Below, one piece after another: positions 9,796 to 20,325 of a stretch of DNA of 64,000 nucleotides (the stretch's first letter is position 1; each line of letters begins with the position of its first letter). The position numbers and the translations under genes were made by a program. Location: NCBI GenBank assembly GCA_947489425.1, contig CANLDL010000002.1:372001-436000 (forward strand), given 5' to 3'. The notes under the pieces were generated by a model. The model had not been told where the DNA came from. It did no database searches and saw only the letters and a list, made by a program, of their open reading frames with translations. The DNA is from an uncultured Pseudomonadales bacterium. GTDB lineage: Bacteria > Pseudomonadota > Gammaproteobacteria > Pseudomonadales > Cellvibrionaceae.

Positions 9796-11376
9796 ATGTC
9801 AACAGCAACCACAGACCTCCAAACAGTTAAACGTGCACTGATTAGTGTATCCGACAAAACCGGCGTACTAGAACTTGCCCGTGAACTACGCGCGCTTAAC
9901 GTAGAGCTATTATCAACAGGCGGTACTTATCGACTACTCAAAGACAATAATATAGAAGTCACTGAGGTTTCTGATCACACGGGTTTCCCAGAGATGATGG
10001 ATGGTCGTGTAAAAACCCTACACCCTAAAATTCATGGTGGCATTCTTGCTCGTCGTGGCCAGGATGATGAAGTCATGAAAGCTCATGATATCGCACCTAT
10101 TGATATGGTCATTGTAAATCTTTATCCATTTGCCGAGACCGTCAATAAGCCCGATTGCACTTTAGAAGATGCCGTTGAAAACATTGATATTGGTGGGCCA
10201 ACCATGGTCCGTGCTGCGGCCAAAAACCATGCTTTTGTTAACATTGTGGTTAATGCCAGTGACTACTCGACAATCATCGACGAAATGAAGGCCAACAATG
10301 GTTGCACAAGCCACGCTACACGCTTTGATCTTGCCATTAAAGCTTATGAACACACGGCAGCCTATGACGGTATGATTGCCAATTACTTTGGCCGCTTAGT
10401 ACCTGGTGGCAACGAGCAATTCCCACGCACATTTAATACGCAATTTATCAAATCACAAGATATGCGCTACGGTGAAAACCCGCACCAGAACAGCGCATTT
10501 TATGTAGAGGCAGGCACCAGCGACAACAGTGTATCCACCGCCAAGCAATTACAAGGCAAAGCGCTTTCTTTTAATAATATTGCCGATACTGATACTGCAT
10601 TAGAGACGGTTAAGCTATTTAGTGAACCTGCCTGCGTTATCGTCAAGCACGCAAACCCTTGTGGAGTGGCTGTCGATGGCAATTTATTAAACGCTTACGA
10701 AAAGGCTTTTGCAACGGACCCAGAATCCGCCTTTGGTGGCATTATTGCTTTTAACCGTGAGTTAGATGCAGCAACGGCCAAAGCAATTGTCGAAAAGCAA
10801 TTTGTCGAAGTCATTATTGCGCCAAGCGTGGGTAACAATGTTGAAACAATTGTTGCTGAGAAGAAAAACGTGCGCCTATTGGTTTGTGGTGAACTGCAGC
10901 AAGCCACACCATCACTCGACTATAAACGCGTTAATGGTGGCCTTTTAGTACAGGATCGCGACTTGGGTATTATTACCCAAAGCGATTTAAAAATTGTCAC
11001 TAAACGCAAGCCCACCGATGCTGAGATCGACGACCTTTTATTTACCTGGAAGGTGGCCAAAATGGTAAAATCAAACGCCATTATTTACGGTAAAGATCAG
11101 CAAACCGTCGGTATAGGTGCTGGGCAAATGAGCCGTGTAAACTCTGCACGTATTGCGGCCATTAAGGCCGAACACGCAAAACTTGATGTAAAGAACTCTG
11201 TCATGGCCAGCGATGCCTTCTTCCCCTTTAGAGACGGTATTGATAACGCGGCAACCGTTGGCATTAGCTGTGTTATACAGCCTGGTGGCTCCATTCGTGA
11301 CGACGAAATTATTGCCGCCGCCGATGAGCACAATATAGCTATGGTCTTTACTGGTATGCGCCACTTTAGGCACTAA
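9796..11376 (+). CDS. purH: Bifunctional AICAR transformylase / IMP cyclohydrolase
   Basis: Catalyses the last two steps of de novo IMP synthesis. The N-terminal MGS-like IMP cyclohydrolase domain (about residues 1-200) contains [15 protein letters not shown]. The C-terminal AICAR transformylase domain starts near [11 protein letters not shown] and includes the conserved [10 protein letters not shown] segment. Length (526 aa) is typical. purD follows after 71 bp in the same direction, so the two probably form a unit. The fis terminator lies upstream, so a purH promoter should sit within 9737-9795. Confidence 0.97.
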   Translation: MSTATTDLQTVKRALISVSDKTGVLELARELRALNVELLSTGGTYRLLKDNNIEVTEVSDHTGFPEMMDGRVKTLHPKIHGGILARRGQDDEVMKAHDIAPIDMVIVNLYPFAETVNKPDCTLEDAVENIDIGGPTMVRAAAKNHAFVNIVVNASDYSTIIDEMKANNGCTSHATRFDLAIKAYEHTAAYDGMIANYFGRLVPGGNEQFPRTFNTQFIKSQDMRYGENPHQNSAFYVEAGTSDNSVSTAKQLQGKALSFNNIADTDTALETVKLFSEPACVIVKHANPCGVAVDGNLLNAYEKAFATDPESAFGGIIAFNRELDAATAKAIVEKQFVEVIIAPSVGNNVETIVAEKKNVRLLVCGELQQATPSLDYKRVNGGLLVQDRDLGIITQSDLKIVTKRKPTDAEIDDLLFTWKVAKMVKSNAIIYGKDQQTVGIGAGQMSRVNSARIAAIKAEHAKLDVKNSVMASDAFFPFRDGIDNAATVGISCVIQPGGSIRDDEIIAAADEHNIAMVFTGMRHFRH

Positions 11377-11447
11377 GCCAAAGACCCGTTAAAACTATTC
11401 CTACTAAATAATCACCATCAACAAAGAAGATAACTAAAGGTATTGCT

Positions 11448-12731
11448 ATGAATGTATTAATTATTGGCTCTGGCGGTCGCGAACACGCACTCGCCTGGAA
11501 AGTTGCCCAAAGCCAACAAGTTAATGAAGTATTTGTAGCACCTGGCAATGCGGGTACAGCACTTGAAGGAAAGATCAGCAATGTCGCCATTGATGTCATG
11601 GCCTTTGAAGAGCTTGCCAACTTTGCAGAAGAAAACAACGTTGGATTAACCATTGTTGGACCAGAAGCACCGCTGGTTGAAGGGATTGTTGATTACTTTA
11701 ATTCACGCAAGCTCAAATGTTTTGGCCCAAGCCAAGGGGCTGCTCAACTAGAAGGCTCCAAATCCTTTACTAAAGACTTTTTAGCGCGACACAACATCCC
11801 TACTGCTGCTTATGAGACATTTACCGAGGTTGAGCCAGCACTTGCCTATTTACATGCACAAGGCGCCCCTATTGTTGTTAAAGCCGATGGCCTCGCAGCA
11901 GGTAAAGGCGTGATTGTTGCCGAGACAATTGCCCAAGCCGAAGAAGCCATTAAGGACATGCTCTCGGGTAATGCATTTGGTGAAGCGGGTTGCAAGGTTG
12001 TCATCGAAGAGTTTTTACAAGGCGAAGAAGCAAGCTTTATCGTACTCGTCGATGGCAAAAACAGCCTACCCATGGCTACCAGCCAAGACCATAAGCGTGT
12101 AGGCAATAATGATACTGGCCTTAACACCGGCGGAATGGGCGCCTACTCACCAGCTCCGGTTGTTACTCCAGAGATACACAATCGCATTATGCAAGAAGTC
12201 ATCGAGCCCACAGTCGCAGGCATGGCCTTAGAGGGTAACGACTACACGGGTTTTTTGTATGCAGGCCTAATGATTGATACCGATGGCACACCTAAGGTCA
12301 TCGAATATAACTGCCGCTTTGGCGACCCAGAAACGCAGCCTATTATGATGCGCTTACAATCGGATCTATCTCAACTATGCTTACAAGCAATAGATGGCCA
12401 ATTAGCCAACAGCCAGACTGAGTGGGACCCCCGCGCTGCCGTTGGCGTTGTCTTAGCCGCAGGTGGATACCCAGAATCCTACCGTAAAGGCGATGTTATT
12501 AGCGGCCTCCCCACTAATAACAGCAGTGATAAAAAAGTATTCCATGCAGGTACGGCACTTAATAACAACCAAGTGCTTACCCAAGGTGGCCGTGTATTAT
12601 GTGCGACTGCTCTAGGTGATACAGTGACACAGGCACAAGCACTGGCTTATGAGCTTACCCACCAAATTCAGTGGGACGACGTATACTATAGAGACGATAT
12701 CGCCTATCGTGCTATTGCACGTGAGCAATAA
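11448..12731 (+). CDS. purD: Phosphoribosylamine-glycine ligase (GAR synthetase)
   Basis: ATP-dependent ligation of glycine to phosphoribosylamine, the second step of purine synthesis. Starts MNVLIIGSGGREHALAWK, the family N-terminus. ATP-grasp features include VVKADGLAAGKGVIVA and the metal-binding EYNCRFGDPETQ. Length (427 aa) is normal. It follows purH with a ribosome site (AAAGG) before the ATG and is succeeded by coq7 after 62 bp. Confidence 0.97.
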   Translation: MNVLIIGSGGREHALAWKVAQSQQVNEVFVAPGNAGTALEGKISNVAIDVMAFEELANFAEENNVGLTIVGPEAPLVEGIVDYFNSRKLKCFGPSQGAAQLEGSKSFTKDFLARHNIPTAAYETFTEVEPALAYLHAQGAPIVVKADGLAAGKGVIVAETIAQAEEAIKDMLSGNAFGEAGCKVVIEEFLQGEEASFIVLVDGKNSLPMATSQDHKRVGNNDTGLNTGGMGAYSPAPVVTPEIHNRIMQEVIEPTVAGMALEGNDYTGFLYAGLMIDTDGTPKVIEYNCRFGDPETQPIMMRLQSDLSQLCLQAIDGQLANSQTEWDPRAAVGVVLAAGGYPESYRKGDVISGLPTNNSSDKKVFHAGTALNNNQVLTQGGRVLCATALGDTVTQAQALAYELTHQIQWDDVYYRDDIAYRAIAREQ

Positions 12732-12793
12732 CGCGCCAATAAACAATATTTACGGACGTATTATTAAGTAAGTTATTATTCTGAGAGGTTCCT

Positions 12794-13441
12794 ATGAGTG
12801 CATCAAGGCATTATTCTTTATTCGATAAAATCATTATTGAATCTGACAGGGTATTGAGAACTCTCAGTAAAAACGCATCGAATGCAGCCCAAGTGTCACC
12901 TGCCCAAGATATCCCAGAGCCTATTCTTGATGATGTCGAGGCAAAACATGCTGCAGGCCTAATGCGTATCAACCATACAGGCGAGGTATGCGCACAAGCC
13001 CTTTATCAAGGGCAAGCTCTAACCGCGAAGCTACCCGATGTCCGCGAAGAAATGGAACAGGCCGCTCAGGAAGAAGTCGACCATTTAAGCTGGTGTGACG
13101 AGCGCTTGCAGCAATTAAACAGCCAACCAAGTTTACTTAATCCAGTTTTTTATGGGCTATCTTTTAGTATGGGTGCAGCAGCAGGCGTTATCAGCGATAA
13201 AGTCAGCCTAGGTTTTGTTGCCGCAACAGAGGAACTGGTCTGCAGCCATTTAGAAAAACATCTAGAAGAATTACCCGAAGGCGATACAAAAAGCCGCGCC
13301 ATTGTCACACAAATGCTAGACGATGAAGCCCGTCACCAGCAAATGGCCCTAGATGCAGGCGGCAGTGAATTTCCAGCCCCAGTTAAAATGGGCATGAAGT
13401 TGATGTCTAAGGTCATGACAAAAACCACTTACCGAATTTAA
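12794..13441 (+). CDS. coq7: Coq7-type demethoxyubiquinone hydroxylase
   Basis: Di-iron hydroxylase of ubiquinone synthesis, membrane-associated, replacing UbiF in many gammaproteobacteria. The carboxylate and histidine ligands appear in two helices as [13 protein letters not shown] and [10 protein letters not shown], plus [18 protein letters not shown] near the N-terminus. Length 215 aa is typical. A GAGAGG ribosome site precedes the ATG. In Pseudomonas the same gene lies near vfr, speD and an osmC gene, and the same neighbourhood is seen here without speD. It converges with the lipoprotein gene at 13492. Confidence 0.94.
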   Translation: MSASRHYSLFDKIIIESDRVLRTLSKNASNAAQVSPAQDIPEPILDDVEAKHAAGLMRINHTGEVCAQALYQGQALTAKLPDVREEMEQAAQEEVDHLSWCDERLQQLNSQPSLLNPVFYGLSFSMGAAAGVISDKVSLGFVAATEELVCSHLEKHLEELPEGDTKSRAIVTQMLDDEARHQQMALDAGGSEFPAPVKMGMKLMSKVMTKTTYRI

Positions 13442-13491
13442 TATCTTGCAGTCAAAGTAACTCACAAACTGGGGCGTAAAAGGTACAAGTG

Positions 13492-14280
13492 CTACTGTAT
13501 CGGCTTATTAAAACTATATACTTTTAGCTTAGAAGCCGCTTGAGCAACTAAAGAGCATTGATAGGTTTGGATAGATGCGTTAGCCTCGCCCCATTTATTA
13601 GCCTTACGCAGCACATCGTATTGAGACTGACACTGATTGAAAGCTTTTTTGAGACTTGCTCTATCAGCTAAATAACCCTCTATTTTTTCTTGCTTTTGCT
13701 CTCTCGCAGCTTGCAGAGCAAGCGCACAGTATACTTTACTGTAATTAACCCCTTGGCACTGATCCTGTCTAAAATCTTCTAGTTTTTCACCACTATATTT
13801 TGCTTTTAAAACGGCAATTTCTTTTGTATCAAAATCTTTTTTTAGCTCCTGATACGCCTTGCATATTGGGCTTTTTTTAAAAGAAAAAGAACCGACACAA
13901 TCTTTTGTACTCTCTACAAAATCAACATAGGATAAATTTTTGAGCGAGCTTAGTTGCTGCTCGTACTTCTCTTGAAAGGCTTTTTCGGCAGCTAATCTGG
14001 CCTGCTCTTTCTCTTTTCTTTTAAGCTCACGCTCTACTTTGGCAAGTTCAGTTTTATGCTTTTTAAATACTTCAACAGCCGCTTTACATTCTACATCTTC
14101 AGAGAGCGAAGTAATTTTTTCTTTATCATTGGCAACGAATGCAGCCTCCATAGCGGAGTTACACTCTCTACTCTTACTTTCTGCCTTGTCAATATTCGCT
14201 GCATAGTAGGCTTTATCGTGCTTTGAACAAGCGGCCAGAAAAATGATCGCGATAGGTATTACTAGTATTTTATAATTCAT
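13492..14280 (-). CDS. Putative lipoprotein, Lys/Glu-rich, function unknown
   Basis: Starting at the ATG at 14280 (ribosome site AAGGA six bases before it; the in-frame TTG at 14286 is less likely), the protein begins MNYKILVIPIAIIFLAACSK. This is a signal peptide with a lipobox LAAC, so lipid attachment to Cys19 is expected. The mature part is rich in Lys, Glu and Ala with a long helical, probably coiled-coil segment (about residues 65-125). Six or more further cysteines lie in the C-terminal half. I do not recognise a family. It is more AT-rich than its neighbours and stands alone between the convergent coq7 and the osmC-like gene. Confidence 0.75.
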   Translation of the reverse strand: MNYKILVIPIAIIFLAACSKHDKAYYAANIDKAESKSRECNSAMEAAFVANDKEKITSLSEDVECKAAVEVFKKHKTELAKVERELKRKEKEQARLAAEKAFQEKYEQQLSSLKNLSYVDFVESTKDCVGSFSFKKSPICKAYQELKKDFDTKEIAVLKAKYSGEKLEDFRQDQCQGVNYSKVYCALALQAAREQKQEKIEGYLADRASLKKAFNQCQSQYDVLRKANKWGEANASIQTYQCSLVAQAASKLKVYSFNKPIQ

Positions 14281-14404
14281 TATCAATCCTTTTTATTATA
14301 TTTAATCAACTTAAAAATAATAAATACAATGACTTATACATACTATTAACTAGCGCATAGTTTATAAAGACACTCACCACGCTAAATTAATCCAAAACTA
14401 AAGC

Positions 14405-14827
14405 TTACTCTACTTCTACAATCTCATAGGCATGGCTCATCTCCACACCTGCCGATTCCATCATAATAGATGCCGAGCAATATTTTGTAGCGGAGAGCTC
14501 AACTGCTTTGGCGACTTGTTTTTCTTTAAGATTGGTTCCTGTAACCACAAATTTAAGAGTGATTTTAGTAAAGGGGGAAGGTACGGCATCGGCACGCTCA
14601 GCAACCAGCTCTACACGGCAATCACGCACATTTTGACGGGCTTTTTTGAGAATACCGATCACATCAAAGCTAGCACAACCACCAAGGCCAATAAGTAGCA
14701 TCTCCATCGGACGAATACCCATATTGCGTCCACCGTGGTCCTCAGGGCCATCCATAACGACGCTATGGCCACTACCGGACTCCCCAAGAAACATTGCATT
14801 ATCGACCCATTTGACGGTTGCTTTCAT
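14405..14827 (-). CDS. OsmC family protein (YhfA-like)
   Basis: Small thiol-peroxidase-fold protein. The two family cysteines are present: one in LIGLGGCASFDVI (about residue 51) and one in KYCSASIMM (about residue 116). The N-terminal strand begins MKATVKWVDNAMFLGES, a YhfA-subgroup pattern. The ATG at 14827 is used; the GTG just before it is also in frame. The YhfA subgroup next to crp is also seen in enterics and Pseudomonas, which supports orthology. Its exact substrate is not known. It is divergent from crp, with about 235 bp between the starts. Confidence 0.88.
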   Translation of the reverse strand: MKATVKWVDNAMFLGESGSGHSVVMDGPEDHGGRNMGIRPMEMLLIGLGGCASFDVIGILKKARQNVRDCRVELVAERADAVPSPFTKITLKFVVTGTNLKEKQVAKAVELSATKYCSASIMMESAGVEMSHAYEIVEVE

Positions 14828-15016
14828 CACTGCTTTTACCTTTTAGTATATTTTGTTACATTGGTGCTTGAATAATGGATGGCAAGACTACCATAGCTTG
14901 GCAAAAGCGTCCTTACTTTGTACCTATTTGTAATACTTATCTTGTAAATTATGAATGAGGCGCACAAAACAAACTATTTATAGGTCAGCCACCCTGAGTA
15001 ACAATAAGAGAAGTGT

Positions 15017-15038
15017 TACAATTGTGAGAATAGTCGTA
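15017..15038 (+). promoter_or_regulatory. Candidate crp -10 element and CRP half-site
   Basis: TACAAT at 15017-15022 resembles a sigma70 -10 about 40 bp before the crp start. Immediately after it, TGTGA (15023-15027) is followed six bases on by TCGTA, a degenerate match to the CRP site TGTGA-N6-TCACA. A site overlapping the start of transcription would suit autorepression. The -35 is weak. Prediction only. Confidence 0.35.
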
Positions 15039-15062
15039 TTAATATAGAAAGAGGATGTTAAC

Positions 15063-15701
15063 TTGGTCGGTATCACCGCAACACCTATTATTAAAGACCT
15101 AGACAATTTTTTAGCTCAATGCCATCGCCGTCGTTACCCAGCAAAAAGTACGTTAATTTATGCTGGCGACAAAAGCGAGTCGCTTTATTATATTGTCAAA
15201 GGCTCTGTGACGGTAATTATCGAAGACGATGAAGGTCGTGAGATGATTGTTGCCTATCTAAACGATGGCGACTTTTTTGGGGAGATGGGCATATTTGAAC
15301 AACAAGACGACTCTCGTAGCGCTTGGATTAGGGCAAAAACAGAATGCGAGGTTGCCGAGATAAATTATGGTAAGTTTCACGAACTTAGCGAAAAGCACCC
15401 AGAGTACCTTTATGCGCTGGGCGCCCAAATGGCAAGGCGGCTGCGCAATACCACCCGCAAAGTGGGCGATCTGGCCTTTTTAGATGTCACCGGTCGCGTT
15501 GCTCGTACCTTGCTTGAACTTTCTAAAGAACCCGATGCGATGACTCACCCCGATGGTATGCAAATTAAAATTACCCGCCAAGAGATTGGCCGCATTGTAG
15601 GCTGCTCACGCGAAATGGTTGGTCGTGTATTAAAAACACTCGAAGAGCAAGGTCTCGTTTCGGTGAGTGGTAAAACCATGGTGGTTTACGGTACGCGCTA
15701 G
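15063..15701 (+). CDS. vfr: cAMP-responsive global regulator CRP/Vfr
   Basis: CRP-family transcription factor. The N-terminal cyclic-nucleotide domain contains [12 protein letters not shown] followed by RSAW, the cAMP phosphate-binding segment with the invariant Arg and Ser. The C-terminal helix-turn-helix [20 protein letters not shown] matches CRP. The start is TTG at 15063: the resulting MVGITATP matches the N-terminus of Pseudomonas Vfr, and AGAGGA lies seven bases upstream. The length of 212 aa and the segment [18 protein letters not shown] are also Vfr-like. It sits beside trpC, as in Pseudomonas. Confidence 0.94.
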   Translation: MVGITATPIIKDLDNFLAQCHRRRYPAKSTLIYAGDKSESLYYIVKGSVTVIIEDDEGREMIVAYLNDGDFFGEMGIFEQQDDSRSAWIRAKTECEVAEINYGKFHELSEKHPEYLYALGAQMARRLRNTTRKVGDLAFLDVTGRVARTLLELSKEPDAMTHPDGMQIKITRQEIGRIVGCSREMVGRVLKTLEEQGLVSVSGKTMVVYGTR

Positions 15702-15760
15702 TACTTTTATTGCATTATCACTAAATAATGAGCGCTACATCAATTAATTATTTATAAAAT

Positions 15761-15791
15761 AAAAAAGCCGTTAATAATTAACGGCTTTTTT
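15761..15791. terminator. Bidirectional terminator between crp and trpC
   Basis: Perfect 15-bp inverted repeat AAAAAAGCCGTTAAT / ATTAACGGCTTTTTT around a single central base. The A-run and T-run allow termination of crp (plus) and of the trp genes (minus). Confidence 0.92.
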
Positions 15792-15809
15792 ATTACCTGC
15801 CTCTTAAGG

Positions 15810-16634
15810 TTATGGCAACATTCCTTCAAATAGCTCTTGCAAAGCGATACCTGGATCCTCTTGCTTCATAAAAGCCTCACCAATTAAAAACCCATAAATG
15901 TCATGGCTAATCATGGCACTTACATGCTCAGCGGTGTGTATACCACTTTCAGTCACAATAAGGCGGTCGCCCTCTACACTTTTTAAAAGCTCATAAGTTG
16001 TATCAAGAGAAGTAGTAAAGTCGTGTAAGTTACGGTTATTAATCCCTATAAGCTTGTTGGGCAGCTCTAAGGCTAAGGCGAGTTCCTCGGCATTATGCAC
16101 CTCGACCAGCACATCCATACCCAGCTCTATCGCCAAATTATTAAGCGCGTTAAGGCGTTCACTATTAAGAGCTGCAACAATTAATAAAATACAATCTGCA
16201 CCCATCGCACGTGCTTCATAAACTTGGTAGTCATCAACAATAAAATCTTTACGAATAATTGGTAAATCCACAGCCCCACGTGCAGCGATTAAATATTCAT
16301 CTGCACCTTGAAAATAATCGACATCGGTTAACACCGATAAACAAGCAGCGCCCGCTTGCTCGTAGCTCTTTGCAATTTCGACAGGATTAAAGTTTTGGCG
16401 TATTACGCCACGGCTTGGCGATGCTTTTTTAATTTCTGCAATAATAGCAGGTTGCTTTGCATTGACACGACGCTCCATAGCGGCGACAAAACCTCGACAT
16501 GTACCTTGCGCCTCAATACACTTTTTTAAATCATCGATGGAAGTTATGGCTTTTCGTTCTTCAATCTCTTCCCATTTACGTGCGATAATTTTTTTTAATA
16601 CCGTTGGCGTATCGCTTTGATTACTGTTCGACAT
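15810..16634 (-). CDS. trpC: Indole-3-glycerol phosphate synthase
   Basis: Converts CdRP to indole-3-glycerol phosphate in tryptophan synthesis. TIM-barrel motifs include IAEIKKASPSRGVIR near residue 65, RKDFIVDDYQVYEARAMGAD and GINNRNLHDF. It is not fused to TrpF. The ATG at 16634 has AAGGT at proper spacing; the ATG at 16640 directly abuts that motif, so the downstream start is preferred (274 aa). Last gene of the trpE-trpG-trpD-trpC series, ending at the shared terminator. Confidence 0.96.
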   Translation of the reverse strand: MSNSNQSDTPTVLKKIIARKWEEIEERKAITSIDDLKKCIEAQGTCRGFVAAMERRVNAKQPAIIAEIKKASPSRGVIRQNFNPVEIAKSYEQAGAACLSVLTDVDYFQGADEYLIAARGAVDLPIIRKDFIVDDYQVYEARAMGADCILLIVAALNSERLNALNNLAIELGMDVLVEVHNAEELALALELPNKLIGINNRNLHDFTTSLDTTYELLKSVEGDRLIVTESGIHTAEHVSAMISHDIYGFLIGEAFMKQEDPGIALQELFEGMLP

Positions 16635-16692
16635 GTACATACCTTAACATTCAATTTTCGCTAAAAAGCAACGAAGCTTATTTAATAAGTAA

Positions 16693-17742
16693 TTAACTAG
16701 ACACTTGATGACAGCATTCAGAAAACGCAGCCAGCTCTTGGATCTTGGCTTTTGCCAAACCACTACCAATGGCATCCTCGGCCATTTGCACACCTTCTTT
16801 TAAGCTATCGGCGATACCCGAGACATAAACCGCCGCACCCGCATTAAGCGCAATAATATCCGCTGCTTTTTGTGCATTGGGGCTGCCTTTTTTACCTAGG
16901 GCTTCTTGAATAAGACTTAAGGATTCACTCGCCGAGCCCACTGACAAACCACTTAGACTCTGTTGTTTTATGCCGAGGGATTCAGGGTTAATGGTATATT
17001 CACTCACCTGCCCGTCTTTTAATTCAGCCACATGCGTATCACCCGACAAAGTAATTTCATCCAAACCATCTGATGCATTAACTACCAAAACGTGCTCGCT
17101 CCCTAATTTTTTGAGGACCTCGGCCATTGGCTTACAAAGCGCTGCATTAAACACACCTATCACTTGCCGCTTAACACCTGCAGGGTTTGTCATGGGGCCA
17201 AGCATATTAAAAATAGTACGCATGGCTAACTCTTTGCGTGGACCAATGGCGTGCTTCATCGCACTGTGATGTGCTGGTGCAAACATAAAGCCGACACCAA
17301 TTTCACTCACACAACGGGCAACTTGCTCTGGGTTTAAATCTAAATAAACACCTGCAGCTTCTAGCACATCAGCGCTACCTGTAGAACTCGAAACTGAACG
17401 ATTACCATGCTTGGCAACTTTGCCGCCGCAGGCTGCAACTACAAAAGATGCTGCTGTCGAGACGTTAAATAAATTTGCACCATCGCCACCAGTGCCGCAA
17501 GTATCTACTAAAGAATTTATATCGGCATCAACAACTACAGGGGTTGCAAGCTCTCGCATAACTTGAGCAGCACCTGTTATTTCATCAACAGTCTCACCCT
17601 TCATTCGTAGCGCGACTAAAAAACCACCAATCTGTGCAGGTGTTGCATCACCGGTCATAATTTGGCGCATGACTACGGCCATACTTTGTTGATCTAAGTT
17701 GTTACCACTAACAACGCTATTGAGTGCCTGTTGAATATTCAC
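16693..17742 (-). CDS. trpD: Anthranilate phosphoribosyltransferase
   Basis: Transfers phosphoribose from PRPP to anthranilate. The PRPP loop [17 protein letters not shown] and the following [19 protein letters not shown] are canonical. Length 349 aa is typical, with no fusion to TrpG. It lies 45 bp downstream of trpG and 58 bp upstream of the preferred trpC start on the same strand. Confidence 0.97.
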   Translation of the reverse strand: MNIQQALNSVVSGNNLDQQSMAVVMRQIMTGDATPAQIGGFLVALRMKGETVDEITGAAQVMRELATPVVVDADINSLVDTCGTGGDGANLFNVSTAASFVVAACGGKVAKHGNRSVSSSTGSADVLEAAGVYLDLNPEQVARCVSEIGVGFMFAPAHHSAMKHAIGPRKELAMRTIFNMLGPMTNPAGVKRQVIGVFNAALCKPMAEVLKKLGSEHVLVVNASDGLDEITLSGDTHVAELKDGQVSEYTINPESLGIKQQSLSGLSVGSASESLSLIQEALGKKGSPNAQKAADIIALNAGAAVYVSGIADSLKEGVQMAEDAIGSGLAKAKIQELAAFSECCHQVSS

Positions 17743-17787
17743 GAATCACCTTTTATCTTTTCATCTTTCAAAGAATAATTTTATTTA

Positions 17788-18393
17788 TTATTTTGACTTT
17801 GTATTACTTGGTTTATAAAGTGTTAAAAAGTTATCTAATAACTGATGGCCATGCTCGGTCAAAATAGATTCTGGATGAAACTGCACACCTTCGACGGGTA
17901 AATCTTTGTGTTTTATACCCATAATCTCATCAATGGATCCATCTTCCTTTTGCGTCCATGCAGTTATTTCTAAACAATCGGGCAAGCTATTTTTATCGAT
18001 AACCAGCGAGTGATAACGCGTTGCCTGAAAAGGATTGGGTAAATTGCTAAACACTCCTATATCACTGTGATAAATCGGCGACGTTTTACCATGCATAACT
18101 TTTGAGGCACGAACAATCTCACCCCCAAACGCTTGACCTATACTCTGATGCCCTAAACAAATACCTAATAACGGTAACTGCTCTGCATATTTTTCTATCG
18201 CCGCTAAGGAAATACCCGCTTCATTAGGTGTACAAGGACCAGGAGAAATGACTAGGTAATCAGGGTTTTTATCGGCGATATCTTCCAGTGTAATTTCATC
18301 GTTACGAACAACATCAACATTGGCCTTTAACTCGCCAAAATATTGCACGACGTTATAGGTAAAGGAGTCGTAATTATCAATCATTAACAACAT
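17788..18393 (-). CDS. trpG: Anthranilate synthase glutaminase component
   Basis: Class I glutamine amidotransferase that supplies ammonia to TrpE. It begins [19 protein letters not shown]. The nucleophile is in [16 protein letters not shown], and the catalytic His/Glu pair in [14 protein letters not shown]. At 201 aa it is a normal stand-alone subunit. It may also serve PabB, as the family often does. 63 bp separate it from trpE upstream. Confidence 0.96.
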   Translation of the reverse strand: MLLMIDNYDSFTYNVVQYFGELKANVDVVRNDEITLEDIADKNPDYLVISPGPCTPNEAGISLAAIEKYAEQLPLLGICLGHQSIGQAFGGEIVRASKVMHGKTSPIYHSDIGVFSNLPNPFQATRYHSLVIDKNSLPDCLEITAWTQKEDGSIDEIMGIKHKDLPVEGVQFHPESILTEHGHQLLDNFLTLYKPSNTKSK

Positions 18394-18456
18394 ATGTTTT
18401 TATCCAAATGTTAAAACCTTTAAAACAATTAATTTTAAAAGGCGTAAAAAGCTTAT

Positions 18457-19971
18457 CTATCTATTATGAGTCACAGACGTATTATTATCAGTTGAAGCAG
18501 TAGAAACATCGACCGCCCTAAATAATGCGCGCGCTTTATTCATGGTTTCTTTCCACTCCAACTCAGGGAGTGAATCAGCGACAACACCGGCACCTGCCTG
18601 TACATAAATCTTGCCATCCTTGAGTACAGCAGTACGAATAGCAATAGCAGTATCCATATTGCCATTCCAAGCAAGGTAGCCGACAGCACCACCATAAACA
18701 CCACGCTTTTCTGACTCTAATTCGTTGATAATTTCCATAGCACGTATTTTAGGCGCACCCGACAAAGTACCTGCCGGCAAAGCTGCGCGTAAAACATTCA
18801 TGGCTGTTAAACCCTCGCGTAACTGTCCAGTCACATTCGAGGTAATATGCATAACATGGGAGTAACGCTCGACGACCATTTTTTCGGTGAGCTCCACCGA
18901 GCCAATTTGGGCAACACGCCCAACATCATTACGCCCCAAGTCAATCAGCATCAAATGCTCGGCAATTTCTTTAGGGTCAGCTAATAACTCTTGCTCAAGC
19001 GCTATATCCTCTGTCGCCGTATGACCACGTCTACGTGTGCCCGCAATAGGTCTGACGGTAACTTCGTTATCCTCTAGTCGCGCAAGAATTTCTGGGCTAG
19101 ATCCCACTACTTGATGATCCCCTAGATCGACAAAATACATATAAGGCGATGGATTTAGACTACGCAGCGCACGATACAGATTAACGGGTTCGGCGCTATA
19201 GTCCATTGATAAGCGTTGGGAGACTACTACCTGCATCGTGTCTCCAGCCAGAACATATTCTTTAATTTTATCTACAGATTTTCTAAAGGAATCTTCACCG
19301 ACATGGGATTTGAAAACATGCTCAGATGTCGCAGGCGCTTGTAAGTCGATCGAAGCTAAAGCTGGCGTTGGCCCACGTAAATCTTGCTCTAACTGCTCGA
19401 TGCGTGCGTGGGCCTTCTCATAGGCATTATCGACGGCAGGGTTAACCATAATGACAAGGTTAAGCGTGCCCGATAAATTATCGAAAACCAATACTTCGTC
19501 GGAGACCATTAATAATATATCTGGAGTGCCAATAGCATTATCTAGGCCTTTAAAGTCATCGCTATCTAAACTTGGCTCAACATAACGCACACAGTCATAG
19601 GCAAAATACCCCACCAAGCCACCATGGAAACGTGGCAACCCTTCTAGCTCAGGTGCGCGGTAGCGCGCTTTAAACTCCTCGACAAAAACCAGAGGGTCTT
19701 CAACAGTATATTCCTCGGTTATATCTCCATTTAACTCGACAGCCACCTTGTTACCAAACGCTTTTAATACTGTTTTACAAGGCAGCCCAAGTATCGAGTA
19801 ACGACCCCATTTTTCACCACCTTGAACTGACTCAAATAGATAAGAATAAGGGCCGTTGGCAAGCTTTATATAACTTGATAATGGCGTATCTAAGTCTGCG
19901 AGCACTTCTCGCATCACAGGGATACGATTAAAACCCTGTTCGCAAAGCTGGTTAAATTGTTCGAGGTTCAT
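18457..19971 (-). CDS. trpE: Anthranilate synthase component I
   Basis: Makes anthranilate from chorismate. The C-terminal chorismate-binding domain shows [16 protein letters not shown] and [18 protein letters not shown]. The N-terminal part has the feedback-inhibition element LLES seen here as [16 protein letters not shown]. Length 504 aa is typical. It is preceded by a 354-bp region holding an attenuator-like leader with two Trp codons. gph and rpe lie further upstream on the same strand, so readthrough from them is also possible. Confidence 0.97.
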   Translation of the reverse strand: MNLEQFNQLCEQGFNRIPVMREVLADLDTPLSSYIKLANGPYSYLFESVQGGEKWGRYSILGLPCKTVLKAFGNKVAVELNGDITEEYTVEDPLVFVEEFKARYRAPELEGLPRFHGGLVGYFAYDCVRYVEPSLDSDDFKGLDNAIGTPDILLMVSDEVLVFDNLSGTLNLVIMVNPAVDNAYEKAHARIEQLEQDLRGPTPALASIDLQAPATSEHVFKSHVGEDSFRKSVDKIKEYVLAGDTMQVVVSQRLSMDYSAEPVNLYRALRSLNPSPYMYFVDLGDHQVVGSSPEILARLEDNEVTVRPIAGTRRRGHTATEDIALEQELLADPKEIAEHLMLIDLGRNDVGRVAQIGSVELTEKMVVERYSHVMHITSNVTGQLREGLTAMNVLRAALPAGTLSGAPKIRAMEIINELESEKRGVYGGAVGYLAWNGNMDTAIAIRTAVLKDGKIYVQAGAGVVADSLPELEWKETMNKARALFRAVDVSTASTDNNTSVTHNR

Positions 19972-20089
19972 AATATATTTATAGTCAATGTAATCTGTAG
20001 TATTTGAATCTACCCATCATGCGATTGGTCGTAGAATCATTGATGCGGATTTTAAATGGAGATCGAAGATATCATTAGTGCTCCTAAAA

Positions 20090-20113
20090 CCGCAAAGCGG
20101 CTAAGCAACCGCT
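20090..20113 (-). terminator. Candidate trp attenuator with alternative hairpins
   Basis: On the minus strand, AGCGG (20113-20109) can pair with CCGCT (20100-20096). Alternatively the same CCGC (20100-20097) can pair with GCGG (20093-20090), which is followed directly by TTTT. The two structures exclude each other, as in an antiterminator/terminator switch. The terminator stem is short (4 GC pairs, perhaps extended by G-U and A-U), so strength is uncertain. Confidence 0.45.
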
Positions 20114-20117
20114 AATG

Positions 20118-20162
20118 CTAGAGTGATACTTGCCAGCTACGCCAAGCAAATGATGCAAACAC
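20118..20162 (-). CDS. trpL: Candidate tryptophan leader peptide
   Basis: From a GTG at 20162 the frame reads VFASFAWRSWQVSL (first residue fMet) and stops with TAG at 20120-20118. It is 14 codons with Trp at codons 7 and 10, the same length as the E. coli trp leader, although there the two Trp codons are adjacent. The same frame is open further upstream to an ATG at 20225, giving 35 codons. No clear ribosome site supports either start. It is called because of its position before trpE, its paired Trp codons and the hairpins that follow within 20 bases. Confidence 0.45.
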   Translation of the reverse strand: MFASFAWRSWQVSL

Positions 20163-20325
20163 CCGATAAACGCTGTATATACCCGAGCATTTTGAACAAA
20201 CTTGTAGGTGAATACGATCATTCATGAGTTTTTTCGCTATTATTTTCAATTGTCCAATCGTTAACTATTTTTCGATCATTTGCAACTAATGATCACTAAA
20301 TAGCTCATCAAATATTGCCATAACA

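Larger units (their letters stand above)
19972..20325 (-). promoter_or_regulatory. trpE leader region
   Basis: This 354-bp region between gph and trpE has no conventional gene. On the minus strand it contains a short reading frame ending in a Trp-Arg-Ser-Trp segment and a stop. Two mutually exclusive GC-rich hairpins and a T4 run follow. TATATA at 20181-20176 is a possible -10, but no good -35 accompanies it. About 120 bases of otherwise featureless sequence separate the hairpins from the trpE start. Confidence 0.5.
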
